DNA from: DASQFQ01 sp963805525
GTDB lineage: Bacteria > Actinomycetota > Thermoleophilia > Solirubrobacterales > Solirubrobacteraceae
NCBI GenBank assembly: GCA_963805525.1
Contig: CAWDUT010000006.1
Span: 1,488,001 to 1,552,000, forward strand
DNA: 64,000 nt
Reading direction: 5' to 3'
The position numbers and the translations under genes were made by a program. The notes beneath the pieces are model-generated. The model was given only the letters and a program-made list of their open reading frames with translations, was not told the origin of the DNA and ran no database searches. This document shows positions 8,854 to 17,574 of the stretch, in pieces (position 1 is the stretch's first letter; every line of letters starts with the position of its first letter).

Positions 8854-10005
8854 TCAGCCCGCGGCGGCGGGTGCCTCGCTCAGCGGGGTCTCGGGCGCCG
8901 GGCGGTCCTGCGCGTACTGGAGGACCACGGAGACGATGCCCGCGACGGGCACCGCGAGGAACACGCCGACGATGCCGGCCAGGATGCCGCCCGCGCCGAG
9001 GGAGACCACGATGACGGCGGGGTGGAGGTGCACCGCGCGCGACATCAGCAGCGGGTAGAGCAGGTGGCCCTCGACCTGCTGGACGAGGATGATCGCGCCG
9101 AGCACGAGCGCTGCGTCGAGCAGTCCGCCCGAGACCAGCGCGATCAGCACGGCGAGCAGGCCGGCGATGAACGCGCCGATGAGCGGCACGAAGGCGGCGA
9201 AGAACGTGATGACCGCCAGCGGCACGACCAGCGGGACGCCGATGAGGACCAGCGCGATGGCGATCAGGACGGCGTCGACGAAGCCCACCATCGCGATCCC
9301 GCGGACGTAGCCGGCGAGCGCGGCGTACACGCGGTTGCCCACCTCGTCGGCGTCGGCGCGGCTGCGCTTGCCGACCAGGCGGAGCACCCACGCCCACATC
9401 TCCGCGCCGTCCTTGAGGAGGAAGAAGCACAGCAGGGTGGCCACGATCAGGCCCGTCAGCACCTCGCCGAGCAGCACCGCGCCCGAACCCAGGCCGCGCG
9501 CGAGCGGGCCGCTGTTCTCGCGCAGTCGCTTCAGGCCCTGGTCCACGCGGTCGCGAAGCTCGCGCTCGCTGAGGTTGAACGGCGGCTTGGCGAGCTGATC
9601 CGTGGCCTGGCGCACGCCGTCCTCCGCCTGCGTGCGGAGGTCGCCGAGCTGGCTGCCCAGCGACGGCGCGACCGCGGTGGCCACCGCGACGAGCGTGAGC
9701 ACCGCCGCGAGCATGGCGAGCGCCGCGGCGAGCGCGTCGGGAACGCGGTGCCGCTTCAGCCAGCTGACGATGGGGAGGAGCAGCGTGCTGGCGAGGACGG
9801 CGACGATGATCGGGATCACGATCACCCGGAGGTGGACGAGCGCGTAGACCACGACGGCCACCGCCCCGGCGATCGCCAGGAAGCGCCAGCTCGCGGCCCC
9901 TGCCGTCCGGTACCACCCGGGCATCGCGGCGTCGCCGTGCGGATGCGCGTGGGCGGACGCTGCCCGCGCGCCGACCACCGAACGATCATCTCCCGCGGAG
10001 GGCAT
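8854..10005 (-). CDS. AI-2E family (UPF0118) membrane transporter
   Basis: 383 residues with about eight hydrophobic helices. Two or three lie near residues 40-110, then comes a soluble amphipathic segment (about 120-170), then the conserved C-terminal set including GVPLVVPLAVITFFAAFVP and GHLLYPLLMSRAVHLHP (near 310-330), the family hallmark. The family was named for autoinducer-2 export, but members also act as ion antiporters or general permeases, so the substrate is open. The His-rich N-terminus (about residues 19-23, HAHPH) is unusual and could bind metal. It is convergent with aguB, with 9 bp between stop codons. A TAGCAC box sits 6 nt before the ATG. Confidence 0.85.
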   Translation of the reverse strand: MPSAGDDRSVVGARAASAHAHPHGDAAMPGWYRTAGAASWRFLAIAGAVAVVVYALVHLRVIVIPIIVAVLASTLLLPIVSWLKRHRVPDALAAALAMLAAVLTLVAVATAVAPSLGSQLGDLRTQAEDGVRQATDQLAKPPFNLSERELRDRVDQGLKRLRENSGPLARGLGSGAVLLGEVLTGLIVATLLCFFLLKDGAEMWAWVLRLVGKRSRADADEVGNRVYAALAGYVRGIAMVGFVDAVLIAIALVLIGVPLVVPLAVITFFAAFVPLIGAFIAGLLAVLIALVSGGLLDAALVLGAIILVQQVEGHLLYPLLMSRAVHLHPAVIVVSLGAGGILAGIVGVFLAVPVAGIVSVVLQYAQDRPAPETPLSEAPAAAG

Positions 10006-10066
10006 CAGCCCGTGCTACCCACTGCCGGGCGGTCGCAAAGTGTCCCGCCGGCGACTCGATCAGCGC

Positions 10067-10792
10067 TCAGCCGCCGACCTCGGCGGCGGCGAGGATCGCG
10101 TCGATCGTGACCTGAGGGTGCGAGACCATCGAAACGTGCGAGCCCGGGGCCTCGGTGATGGTCGCGCCCGCGCGCTCGGCCATGCTGCGCTGCGCGGCCG
10201 GCGGGATCACGAGGTCCTCGGTGCCGATCACGGCCCAGCTCGGCAGGTTCTTCCACGCTCCGGGGCCGGAGGGCGTGGTGTTGGCGGCCAGGGTGATCGG
10301 CCGCTGGCCCGCCACGATCAGCGAGCGGTCGGCCTCCGGGAGGTCCTGGGCGAAGGAGTTGTGCACGGTGTCGGGCTTCAGGAACGCTTCGACGTCGCCA
10401 TCAGGCGCGCCCGGGTAGCCGACGAGGTCGAGGACCTGGGTCGGATCGGGAACGTCGAGGGCCGACCCGGACCCGCCGAGGATCTGGAAGACGAGCTCGC
10501 CCTCGTCGGGGATGAACGCGTCGACGAAGACGAGCGCCTTGACGTTCTCGGCGCCGGCCGCGGCATTGGTGATGACGAAGCCGCCGTAGGAGTGGCCGAC
10601 GAGCACGACCGGCCCGCCTGTTCGCTGGTTGATGAACGAGGTGATGTACGGCGCGTCGATCGGCACCGCGCGGAGCAGGTTCGGCGGGGCCAGAACCGTG
10701 AAGCCCTGGCTCTGGAGCTCGGTCGCCACCGGGTTCCAGCTCGACGCGTCGGCCCACGCGCCGTGGACGAGGACGATGGTGGGCTGCGGCAT
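10067..10792 (-). CDS. Alpha/beta hydrolase
   Basis: 241 residues of the alpha/beta hydrolase fold, of the small cofactor-free esterase type. LVHGAWADASSW is the oxyanion-hole segment near residue 8. The nucleophile elbow is GHSYGG (near 82), and a C-terminal acid (GTEDLVIPP) and His (GSHVSMVSHP, near 222) complete the triad. Such enzymes cleave small esters and are often annotated as salicylate-type esterases or non-haem haloperoxidases. The start at 10792 has GGGAG about 7 nt upstream and gives the standard N-terminus; a longer reading to 10822 adds only a low-complexity tail. It appears monocistronic. Confidence 0.85.
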   Translation of the reverse strand: MPQPTIVLVHGAWADASSWNPVATELQSQGFTVLAPPNLLRAVPIDAPYITSFINQRTGGPVVLVGHSYGGFVITNAAAGAENVKALVFVDAFIPDEGELVFQILGGSGSALDVPDPTQVLDLVGYPGAPDGDVEAFLKPDTVHNSFAQDLPEADRSLIVAGQRPITLAANTTPSGPGAWKNLPSWAVIGTEDLVIPPAAQRSMAERAGATITEAPGSHVSMVSHPQVTIDAILAAAEVGG

Positions 10793-10892
10793 GGATTCTC
10801 CCGGTGATGGTTGCGGGTGCAAGTAGTCCCGGCCGAGACTACACGCGGGCGGCGCGAGGGATGTGTCCGACTCGCTACCGCGGCCCGGATCC

Positions 10893-12302
10893 TCAGGGTG
10901 TGCGGACCAGCGGAGGCGGTGCGACGCGCCGCGGCAGCGGGACGACGAACCGCGCGTCGCGCTCGGGACGGTTCTCGGCCTGGACGCTGCCGCCGTGGGC
11001 GGCGGTCAGTCGTTGCACGATCGCCAGGCCGAGCCCGGCTCCGCCGGTGGCGCTGTTGCGGGTGCGGTCGGCGCGGAAGAGCGGCTCGAACAGCTGCGGC
11101 AGGTCGTGGTCGGCGATCCCCGGCCCGTCGTCGAGCACCTCGAACAGCACGTCGTCGCCCTCCGCGGTCACCCGCAGCTCAACCTCCGCGTCCGCATGGC
11201 GCACGGCGTTGGCGAGCAGGTTGACGAGCACGCGCAGGAGCGCCCCGTGGTCGCCGTCGAGCGCCGGCGGCGTGGCCGGCGCGACGACGACGATCCCCCG
11301 ATCGACGGTGTCGGCCGCCTCCTGCGCGAGCGCCACCGGGTCGAGGGCGTCGTGCGCCAGCTCGGGTCCCGAGTACTCCAGCCGGCTGAACGTGAACAGG
11401 TCGCCGACGAGGCGGTCCAGCAGCGTCGCCTTGTCGCGCGCGCGGCGCAGGTGGTCGGCGTCGCCGATGCCGTGCTCGATCGCCTCGAGCGAGCCGCGGA
11501 GGGTGAAGAGCGGCGTCCGCAGGTCGTGGGCGATCGCGCTGAGGAGGAAGCGCCGCTGCTGCTCGGCGGCGTGCTGCTCGGCCAGCGCGTCGCGCAGCCC
11601 GTCGGCCATTCCGCGGAGGGCCGCGCCGACCTCGGCCACTTCCCGCGTGCGCGAGCTGACGGGCGCGACGTCGAGCTCCCCGCCGGCGATGCGCTCGGCG
11701 TCGCGCGCCAGGCGGGCGAGCGGGGCGACGACCCAGCGGCGCAGCAGGATCACGCCCGCGACCACCGCGAGCACGAGCGCCAGCAGCCCCGCGCCGGACG
11801 CCGCCGCCAGACGCACCGCGCGGCTGGGGCGCTCGACCCACAGCATGCCGCCCACCGGCCCGGTGCCCAGATTGTGCGACTCCCAGCGGGTCGTGAGCTC
11901 GCGCTTGCCCTCGGGCCGCTCGAGCGTGGCGGCCAGCGCGTCGGTGACGAAGCCTCGGCCGCGGTCCACTACCACCACCCGCTTCGTGGCCGCGCCGGCG
12001 GGCGCGAGCTCGCTGACCCCGGGCTCCCCGGCCACGACCTCCTTGGGAGGGCTCAGCTGCAGGTCGGCCTCGACCTTCAGGTCGGCGAGCTTCCCGGCGA
12101 CGGATTTCCACACGCCGGTGTCGGCGAGGCCCGTACCGGCCTGCTCGATGAGCGCGGTCGCCTGGCGGAGCCGGGCGTCGGCGTCGGCCTGCTGACGGGT
12201 GCCGACCGCCCACCAGGCGGCTCCGGCGCTGAGCGTCGGCGCGGCGACGGCCAGGGCGAACCCGAGCGCCAGCCAGACGCCGAGGGGCAGGCGACGCGTC
12301 AT
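10893..12302 (-). CDS. Sensor histidine kinase
   Basis: 469 residues in classical order: transmembrane helix 1 (about residues 7-30), an extracytoplasmic sensor region to about 170, transmembrane helix 2 (about 175-200), HAMP linker, H-box AIAHDLRTPLFTL with the phospho-accepting His (near 265), N-box NLLANAVRHA, and the G boxes DDGPGIADHD and GGAGLGLAIV. It autophosphorylates and passes phosphate to the response regulator encoded just upstream; the two genes overlap as ATGA. The sensor region shows no recognised domain. A small secreted protein is encoded divergently from the regulator and could be a target or ligand. Confidence 0.92.
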   Translation of the reverse strand: MTRRLPLGVWLALGFALAVAAPTLSAGAAWWAVGTRQQADADARLRQATALIEQAGTGLADTGVWKSVAGKLADLKVEADLQLSPPKEVVAGEPGVSELAPAGAATKRVVVVDRGRGFVTDALAATLERPEGKRELTTRWESHNLGTGPVGGMLWVERPSRAVRLAAASGAGLLALVLAVVAGVILLRRWVVAPLARLARDAERIAGGELDVAPVSSRTREVAEVGAALRGMADGLRDALAEQHAAEQQRRFLLSAIAHDLRTPLFTLRGSLEAIEHGIGDADHLRRARDKATLLDRLVGDLFTFSRLEYSGPELAHDALDPVALAQEAADTVDRGIVVVAPATPPALDGDHGALLRVLVNLLANAVRHADAEVELRVTAEGDDVLFEVLDDGPGIADHDLPQLFEPLFRADRTRNSATGGAGLGLAIVQRLTAAHGGSVQAENRPERDARFVVPLPRRVAPPPLVRTP

Positions 12303-12991
12303 CGCGCCGCCGGTGGATCGAAGCGGTAGCCAACGCCCCAGACCGTGACCAGCAGCCGCGGGTGCGCGGGGTCGGCCTCGAGTTTCTCCCGCAGCTTGCG
12401 CACGTAGACCGAGACCGCGCTGCGATCCCCCCACGAGCCCCACAGCAGCTCGAAGAGCTGGTCGCGCCCGAGCACCTGGCGCGGGTGCTCGGCGAAGACC
12501 TGGAGGAGCTCGAGCTCGCGCGCCGTCAGCGGGATCAGGCGGTCGCCGAGCGCAACCTCGTGCGCCGCCGGGTCGATCGTCAGCTCGCCGAAGCGCAGCG
12601 CGCCCGGCGCGGTGCCGTTGCCGTTGCGCGGCGCGCGCCGGAGCACGGCTTCGACGCGGGCGACGACCTCGGCGGGCGTCGCCGACTTGACGATGTAGTC
12701 GTCGGCGCCAAGCCCCAATCCGCGCAGCTTGTCGCTGTCGTCGCCGCGTGCGCTGAGGAAGAGGAGCGGCACGTCGGAGGAGTCGCGGATGCGGCGGCAG
12801 AGCTCGAAGCCCGAGCTGCCGGGGAGCATCACGTCGAGCAGGACGCAGTCGACCTGCTGCTCGTCGAGCAGCTCGACCGCCGCCGCCGCGTCGCCGGCGG
12901 AGAGGACGTCGAAGCCGGCGACGCCGAGGAAGTCGCGCAGCAGGGCGACGATGTCGGGCTCGTCCTCGACCACCAGAACCGTCGGTTCCAT
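12299..12991 (-). CDS. OmpR-family response regulator
   Basis: 230 residues. The receiver domain (residues 1-118) has the acidic pair EDE, phospho-acceptor Asp in CVLLDVMLPG (about residue 51), a conserved Ser in LSARGDD and Lys in DDYIVKSATP. A winged-helix DNA-binding domain (about 130-228) ends in VTVWGVGYRFDPP, typical of OmpR/PhoB. The ATG at 12991 starts the receiver fold exactly. It is co-transcribed with the kinase (4-bp overlap). It is divergent from the small secreted protein gene at 13125, with 133 bp between the starts, which should hold the promoter(s) and any autoregulatory site. Confidence 0.93.
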   Translation of the reverse strand: MEPTVLVVEDEPDIVALLRDFLGVAGFDVLSAGDAAAAVELLDEQQVDCVLLDVMLPGSSGFELCRRIRDSSDVPLLFLSARGDDSDKLRGLGLGADDYIVKSATPAEVVARVEAVLRRAPRNGNGTAPGALRFGELTIDPAAHEVALGDRLIPLTARELELLQVFAEHPRQVLGRDQLFELLWGSWGDRSAVSVYVRKLREKLEADPAHPRLLVTVWGVGYRFDPPAAR

Positions 12992-13124
12992 CGAAGGGGG
13001 AGTCTGGCGCACTCGCCGCCCCCGGGTGCGCGGTTTTCGCAGACTCTTCGGCGCGCGTGCGCCGCCTGCTCGCCTGGCGCTGGTGACATCGAGGTCACTG
13101 TCGAACGACGAGAGGAACTTCGGT

Positions 13125-13379
13125 ATGCGAAGGCTTCCCACGATGTTGGCGTCCGCGTCCGCCGCTGCGCTCACCACGCTCGCGATCACCGTCGCCGTGC
13201 CGGCGATCGCCGACGACGCCGGCGGCGCCAGAGGCGGCGACGGGCCGAGGAAGGCCACTGACGTGGTCATCGAGCAGCGCGGGCCGTCCGAGCAGGAGCT
13301 GCGCTCGTGCCTCACCAAGCACGGCGTCACGCTCCCGACCGGTGATGGCCGGGTGCTGAAGAACTGGCTCACCGACTGA
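13125..13379 (+). CDS. Small secreted protein divergent from the two-component system
   Basis: 84 residues. An AGAGGA ribosome-binding site lies 8 nt before the ATG. A signal peptide (MRRLPT, then an Ala/Thr-rich core, cleavage near AIADDA at about residue 30) leaves a mature peptide of about 55 residues with one Cys (RSCLTKHG) and a C-terminal LKNWLTD. It has no catalytic motif. Short exported proteins next to a kinase/regulator pair are often the regulon target or a stress-sensing partner. It is followed by a strong hairpin terminator at 13391. The function is unknown; the link to the kinase is inference from position. Confidence 0.72.
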   Translation: MRRLPTMLASASAAALTTLAITVAVPAIADDAGGARGGDGPRKATDVVIEQRGPSEQELRSCLTKHGVTLPTGDGRVLKNWLTD

Positions 13380-13390
13380 CTCCCCGAGCT

Positions 13391-13432
13391 CGGGCCCGGC
13401 GGGCAGCGTGGCGGCCGGGCCCGGTTGTGTTT
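13391..13432 (+). terminator. GC-rich hairpin with T-rich tail between convergent genes
   Basis: CGGGCCCGGC (13391-13400) and GCCGGGCCCG (13414-13423) form a perfect 10-bp stem with a 13-nt loop, followed by the T-rich gttgtgtttgt. It lies between the stop of the small secreted protein gene (13379) and the stop of the convergent lipoprotein gene (13434). It is well placed to end transcription of the first. Confidence 0.75.
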
Positions 13433-13433
13433 G

Positions 13434-14198
13434 TCACGGAGCGAGCCGCTCGCGGACCAGCAGGAAGTCGTGGTCGGTGTGGTCGGCCGGGAGCACCTCC
13501 GCGGTGGGTGAGCGGAGCTTGCGGCTGCCGTAGACGTGCTGGAGCCCCGGGGCCTGGCGCGCGGCGTGGTCGGTGCGGGTCCAGGCGCCGCGCGGCGCGC
13601 ACGAGCGGCGGCGGTTGACGTCGCCGCCGAAGACGACGGGCCGCGCGGCCGCGTGGCGGGCGAGGACCACCTTGAGCTCGGCGCACTGGGCTTCGTTGCC
13701 GGCCACCTCGTTCGCCGCGCGGGTGTTCAGGTGCGCGGTGCAGACGTCGACGTCGCGAGCGGTCGTCACGCACAGCCAGCGCCGCCGTTCGAGGCCGGCC
13801 TGGGCTTTGAAGGCCTTGTTGCTCGCTCGCTCGATCGCCGCCTTGGTGAGCACGGCGTCGCCGAAGAGACCGCGGCCGCCCGGGCGCACGCACTGGAGGG
13901 GCTCGCCGCGGTAGGGGACCTTCGAGAAGCGCGCGTGGTAGCCGGTCCGGCGGGCGATCAGGGCGACGTCGCCCTGGCACGCCTCGTTGATCGTCACCGC
14001 GTCGGGGCGGGCCTGCCGGATCCGGGCCGTCGCCTCATCGACCACGGCCGGGTACGCCGTCTTGCCGTAGCACCCGGCCAGGCCGGAGAGGCACAGGTTC
14101 ATCTGCATCAGCGCGTAGCCCGGTTCACGCTCGGGCGACCCGCCGCAGCCCGCCAGGGCGAGCACGAGCAGGCAACCCACCCTCGCGACCCGGCCCAT
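13434..14198 (-). CDS. Endonuclease/exonuclease/phosphatase-like lipoprotein
   Basis: 254 residues. The N-terminus is a lipoprotein signal (hydrophobic core then LALAGC near residue 17), so the protein is probably anchored to the outer face of the membrane. The mature part follows the EEP fold of DNase I-like hydrolases: MQMNLC start strand, INEACQGD with the metal-binding Glu, CTAHLNTR, VVFGGDVNRRR and the C-terminal DHTDHDFLLV with the catalytic Asp-His. Members cleave nucleic acids or phosphodiesters/sugar phosphates outside the cell. Four or more Cys residues suggest disulphides. A TATGCT box is 8 nt before the ATG. Confidence 0.78.
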   Translation of the reverse strand: MGRVARVGCLLVLALAGCGGSPEREPGYALMQMNLCLSGLAGCYGKTAYPAVVDEATARIRQARPDAVTINEACQGDVALIARRTGYHARFSKVPYRGEPLQCVRPGGRGLFGDAVLTKAAIERASNKAFKAQAGLERRRWLCVTTARDVDVCTAHLNTRAANEVAGNEAQCAELKVVLARHAAARPVVFGGDVNRRRSCAPRGAWTRTDHAARQAPGLQHVYGSRKLRSPTAEVLPADHTDHDFLLVRERLAP

Positions 14199-14276
14199 CG
14201 TCCGGGAGCATAGTTGCGGCGCCACCCCTGAACCGCCGCTCTCGACGCGGCTCGCCGATCCGGATAGCGTCGCGCG

Positions 14277-14828
14277 ATGCGACGCTCACGCCGAACCACC
14301 TTCCTCGTGCTGATCAGCGTGGCGGCGCTGCTCTGCGCCTCCATGCTTGCGCCGGCCTTCGGCGCTCCCCAGGCCACCAGCGCGGCCAGCCTCGCCAAGA
14401 AGCTCGCCTCCACGCTGAAGATCGCCAAGCGCGCCGACCGCAACGCCAAGCGCGCGATCAAGGGCCTGCAGGTGGAGGGCAAGCGGGGTCCGGCCGGCCC
14501 GCCCGGCGCCACCGGCGCTCAGGGCGCGACCGGTGCGAAGGGCGACCAGGGCGCGCCGGCGACCCGTCTGTGGGCCATCATCAACGCCAGCGGCACGAGC
14601 TCGCGCGGCGCGGGTCTCACCGGGAGCGCGAAGCTCGCCACCGGCCAGTACGAGATCGTCTTCGACCGCGACGTCACCGCCTGCAGCTACCAGGCGACGA
14701 TGTCCATCACCCAGGGCGAGGCGATCGTCCAGCCGCGCACCGGCGTGCCCAACGGTGTCTTCGTCGGGACCTACACGAGCGCGGGCGCGGCGGCCGACCG
14801 GGCCTTCCACCTGGCGGTGTTCTGCTGA
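14277..14828 (+). CDS. Secreted collagen-like repeat protein
   Basis: 183 residues: signal peptide (basic MRRSRR, hydrophobic core, cleavage near FGAPQ at about 30), a Lys/Ala helix likely to form a coiled coil (about 38-66), then eight uninterrupted Gly-X-Y triplets (about residues 71-94, GPAGPPGATGAQ and on) and a globular C-terminal domain of about 85 residues ending in Cys. This stalk-plus-head layout is common in actinobacterial surface proteins and may trimerise through the collagen part. A TAGCGT box 6 nt before the ATG, with TCGACG 17 nt further upstream, suggests a leaderless transcript. The ligand is unknown. Confidence 0.82.
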   Translation: MRRSRRTTFLVLISVAALLCASMLAPAFGAPQATSAASLAKKLASTLKIAKRADRNAKRAIKGLQVEGKRGPAGPPGATGAQGATGAKGDQGAPATRLWAIINASGTSSRGAGLTGSAKLATGQYEIVFDRDVTACSYQATMSITQGEAIVQPRTGVPNGVFVGTYTSAGAAADRAFHLAVFC

Positions 14829-14834
14829 GCTGGG

Positions 14835-17396
14835 CTACTCGCCCGTGTGCGCGTCGGACGCGCGGCGCGTGACCTTCACGGAGTACTTCGACGGCTGCAG
14901 GCTGACCGTCGGGTTGTCGATCTCCTTGAGGCGGCCGATCAGCTTGATCCACTGCTTGGGCTTGAGTACGGCGTTGACCTGCTTGGCGGCCTTCGAGTTC
15001 GTGCCGTAGAGCGGCTTCCAGCCGACGTGGATGTGGTCGTAGTGGTCGGCCATGGCCAGCGTGTTGTCGGCGCCCTCGAACGTCATCAGGGAGATGATCT
15101 GGTCGGGCTTCATGGTGCCCTGGAGGGTCAGCAGGCGCTGGATCGTGAGGTCGGTGATCGAGCCCTTGCCCTGGTGGCCGACGATCGGGATGCCGTTGAC
15201 CTTGGCGATGTCGACCGCGTTGCCGGACGAGTGCTGGGAGACGTTGCCCGAGACCGTCATCAGGCCGTGGCCGCACTTGAGCGACGTGACCGTGGGCTTC
15301 AGGCCTGAGGCGGCGAGGAACTCGAGCGTCGCGAGCACGCGGCGGTCGATCGCGCCGGAGCGGATGTCGCGGGCGCCGCAGGAGTAGATCTCGATGCGCG
15401 GGTTGGCGAGCACGTGGCGGGCCAGCGCGTCCTTGCCCATCAGCAGGATCTGGCCGAGCGTGGGCTTCTCGGCGTCGTCGCCGAAGAACGGGTTCTTGCC
15501 CTTGGCGCGGTAGATCGCGGTCGACTCGAGCAGCTTCCAGCCGTCGAGGATCGGCTTCGGATCGACGCGCGGGGCGCCGCGGCCGGCGGGGCGGAGCTCG
15601 AAGAGGACGTGCGGGGCGACCAGCGGGTCGGTCTTGCCGATGCGGCCGAGGATCGTGCCGGCCACGACGCGCGAGCCCTTCTTGAGCGGCTTCTTCACGA
15701 AGTCCTTGGCGTCGAGGCCGATCGGGGCGGAGTCGGCGGGCTGGTAGTCGTCGCCGAGCTGCGCGGCGCCACCGGCGGCCTTGGAGTTCGGGCGCGTCGG
15801 GTGGGCGAACAGGCGCTGCTTGGCGGGCACGGCGGCGGGCAGCACATCGGCGGCGGGGGTGCGCTCCTTCTGCGGGGCGATCTCGCGCTTGGGGCTCGTC
15901 GCCTTGGCGACCGTGCTGGAGGCGGCCTCGGTCGGCTTGGCGTCGGCCGTCGGCAGCTCGAGCTCCTTGGCGATCTTCGCCTTGGTCGTCTTGCGCGGCT
16001 TCGGCGCCGGGTAGGTCGCGCTCACGGTGGCGAGGTGCCCGTACGTGTAGGTGTTGCCGTAGGAGTCCTGCAGCACGATGAACTTGCCGAGCCGCTCGTT
16101 CTCGCCCTTGCGCACGATCCTGCCGTCGTTGACGGCGATGACCGGGGAGCCCTTGCGGGCGAAGATGTTGATCCCGCGGCGCTCCTGGTGGGACTCGACG
16201 ACGAGCGCGGCGTTCTCGCCGGCCTTCGTCTTCTCCTTGGGCGTCTTGACCTGGCCGGCGTAGGTGGCCTTGGCGTGGACCGGGAAACGCCCCTGCGTGA
16301 GGCCGGTGAGCGAGCCGACGAAGTTGGAGGGCAGGCCACCGATCAGGCGCGCGCGCATGAGCACCGAGTCGACGTACCAGTCGGCGTGGTTGTAGGCGAA
16401 GATCGCGCGGCGGACGTCGGTGTCGGCGCCCGCGGCGCGCAGGTAGCGCGCGGCCGCGAAGATCGCGTCGACCGGGTTGAAGGGGTCCTTAACGCCGTCG
16501 CGGTTGGCGTCGACGCCGTACTGCTGCCAGGTGGCGGGCATGAACTGCATCCAGCCGAGCGCGCCGGCGGAGGAGACGTTGAGGTTGCGGCCGTAGTCGG
16601 TCTCGATCTCGTTGATCGCGGCGAGCACCTCCCAGCGCACGCCGTACTCGATGCCGGCGGCCTGGTAGATGGGGAGGAGGAAGGGCGGGATGCGGAACTT
16701 GTCGATGAAGAAGTTCGGGACGCCGATCGGGGCCGCGCCGGGGGTCGCGACCGAGTAACCGGGGTTCGCCGGGGTCGGGGTGCCGTCCGCGCGCTCGGTC
16801 GCGCGGGGGGTGTCGCCGCCGAGGACGTCGTCGGGTGCGTTCGAGTCGAGAAGGTCGCACTCTGAAGCTGTGGTCGAGGTCGAGTCCACGACCGAGCCGA
16901 CGAGTTCCCCGCGGTTCTTCTTCTTCGACTTCTTGTACGCGGCGCCGTCGAGGCAGCCCTCGTCGAGGATCGAGCCGTTGCCGCTGTGTCCATTGCGGCG
17001 CTTGTTCTTCTTGCCCTTGCGCGAGAGATCCAGGCCCAGCGAGCCGGGCGTGGCCGTGGCGCCCGGCGTGGGGCTGCCGACGACGGTCTGCACGGGCGAC
17101 GGGTAGGGGGTCGCGGTCGCGAGCGGAGTGAAGGGCGTGGAGCTGACCGTCGGCGTGGCGGTCTGGGTCGCCGTCTGCGTCGGGGTCGCCGTCGAGGTGG
17201 AGGTCGGCGTGGGCGTCTGCGCCGAGGGCGTCGGGGTGGGCGTGAACGCCTGCTCCGCCGGGGTTTGCGTGGCCTCCGGGGTCGCCGTGGAGGTGGCCGC
17301 CGGGTCCTGCGCGATGGCCATGCCGCCGAGCACCGCGGCGTACAGGCCGGCGCAGCAGAGGGCAATGGCGAAGATCTTCTTTGGCGACAGGCTCAC
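14835..17396 (-). CDS. Lytic transglycosylase with M23-type peptidase region and C-terminal M15-like domain
   Basis: About 853 residues. Signal/anchor helix (about residues 5-27), a long Thr/Pro-rich spacer to about 120 (suited to crossing the cell wall), then an SLT lytic transglycosylase domain (catalytic Glu in NEIETDYGRN near 260, then GALGWMQFMP). Next is an M23-like beta-barrel (GNTYTYGHL near 450 and PHVLFELRP near 590, split by about 110 low-complexity residues). The C-terminal domain has HSSGNAVDI and DHYDHIHVGW, resembling M15-like carboxypeptidases. It likely remodels peptidoglycan by cutting glycan and peptide bonds. The GTG at 17396 is preferred; a TTG at 17405 is also possible. 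Confidence 0.82.
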   Translation of the reverse strand: MSLSPKKIFAIALCCAGLYAAVLGGMAIAQDPAATSTATPEATQTPAEQAFTPTPTPSAQTPTPTSTSTATPTQTATQTATPTVSSTPFTPLATATPYPSPVQTVVGSPTPGATATPGSLGLDLSRKGKKNKRRNGHSGNGSILDEGCLDGAAYKKSKKKNRGELVGSVVDSTSTTASECDLLDSNAPDDVLGGDTPRATERADGTPTPANPGYSVATPGAAPIGVPNFFIDKFRIPPFLLPIYQAAGIEYGVRWEVLAAINEIETDYGRNLNVSSAGALGWMQFMPATWQQYGVDANRDGVKDPFNPVDAIFAAARYLRAAGADTDVRRAIFAYNHADWYVDSVLMRARLIGGLPSNFVGSLTGLTQGRFPVHAKATYAGQVKTPKEKTKAGENAALVVESHQERRGINIFARKGSPVIAVNDGRIVRKGENERLGKFIVLQDSYGNTYTYGHLATVSATYPAPKPRKTTKAKIAKELELPTADAKPTEAASSTVAKATSPKREIAPQKERTPAADVLPAAVPAKQRLFAHPTRPNSKAAGGAAQLGDDYQPADSAPIGLDAKDFVKKPLKKGSRVVAGTILGRIGKTDPLVAPHVLFELRPAGRGAPRVDPKPILDGWKLLESTAIYRAKGKNPFFGDDAEKPTLGQILLMGKDALARHVLANPRIEIYSCGARDIRSGAIDRRVLATLEFLAASGLKPTVTSLKCGHGLMTVSGNVSQHSSGNAVDIAKVNGIPIVGHQGKGSITDLTIQRLLTLQGTMKPDQIISLMTFEGADNTLAMADHYDHIHVGWKPLYGTNSKAAKQVNAVLKPKQWIKLIGRLKEIDNPTVSLQPSKYSVKVTRRASDAHTGE

Positions 17397-17574
17397 AGGG
17401 CTCAATTCACACGCGCGTGGGCCGCTTCCGGGAGGCAGCGACTCAGCTCAACTTCGGCATCGCGTGGCCCGCGCTTGAGCATGCGGGCCGGTCTTGCGGC
17501 GCCAAGGGGTTAGTCTAACCGTCAAGTCCACAGTGAGCTGCACTCCCGCCGCCGCTCCGTGGCACCATCGCAGC

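Noticed and set aside
14487..14560. A CRISPR-like or DNA-level tandem repeat in the collagen-like gene.
   Set aside because: The periodicity is the 9-nt Gly-X-Y codon pattern and there are no unique spacers between identical repeats. No CRISPR array was seen in the window.
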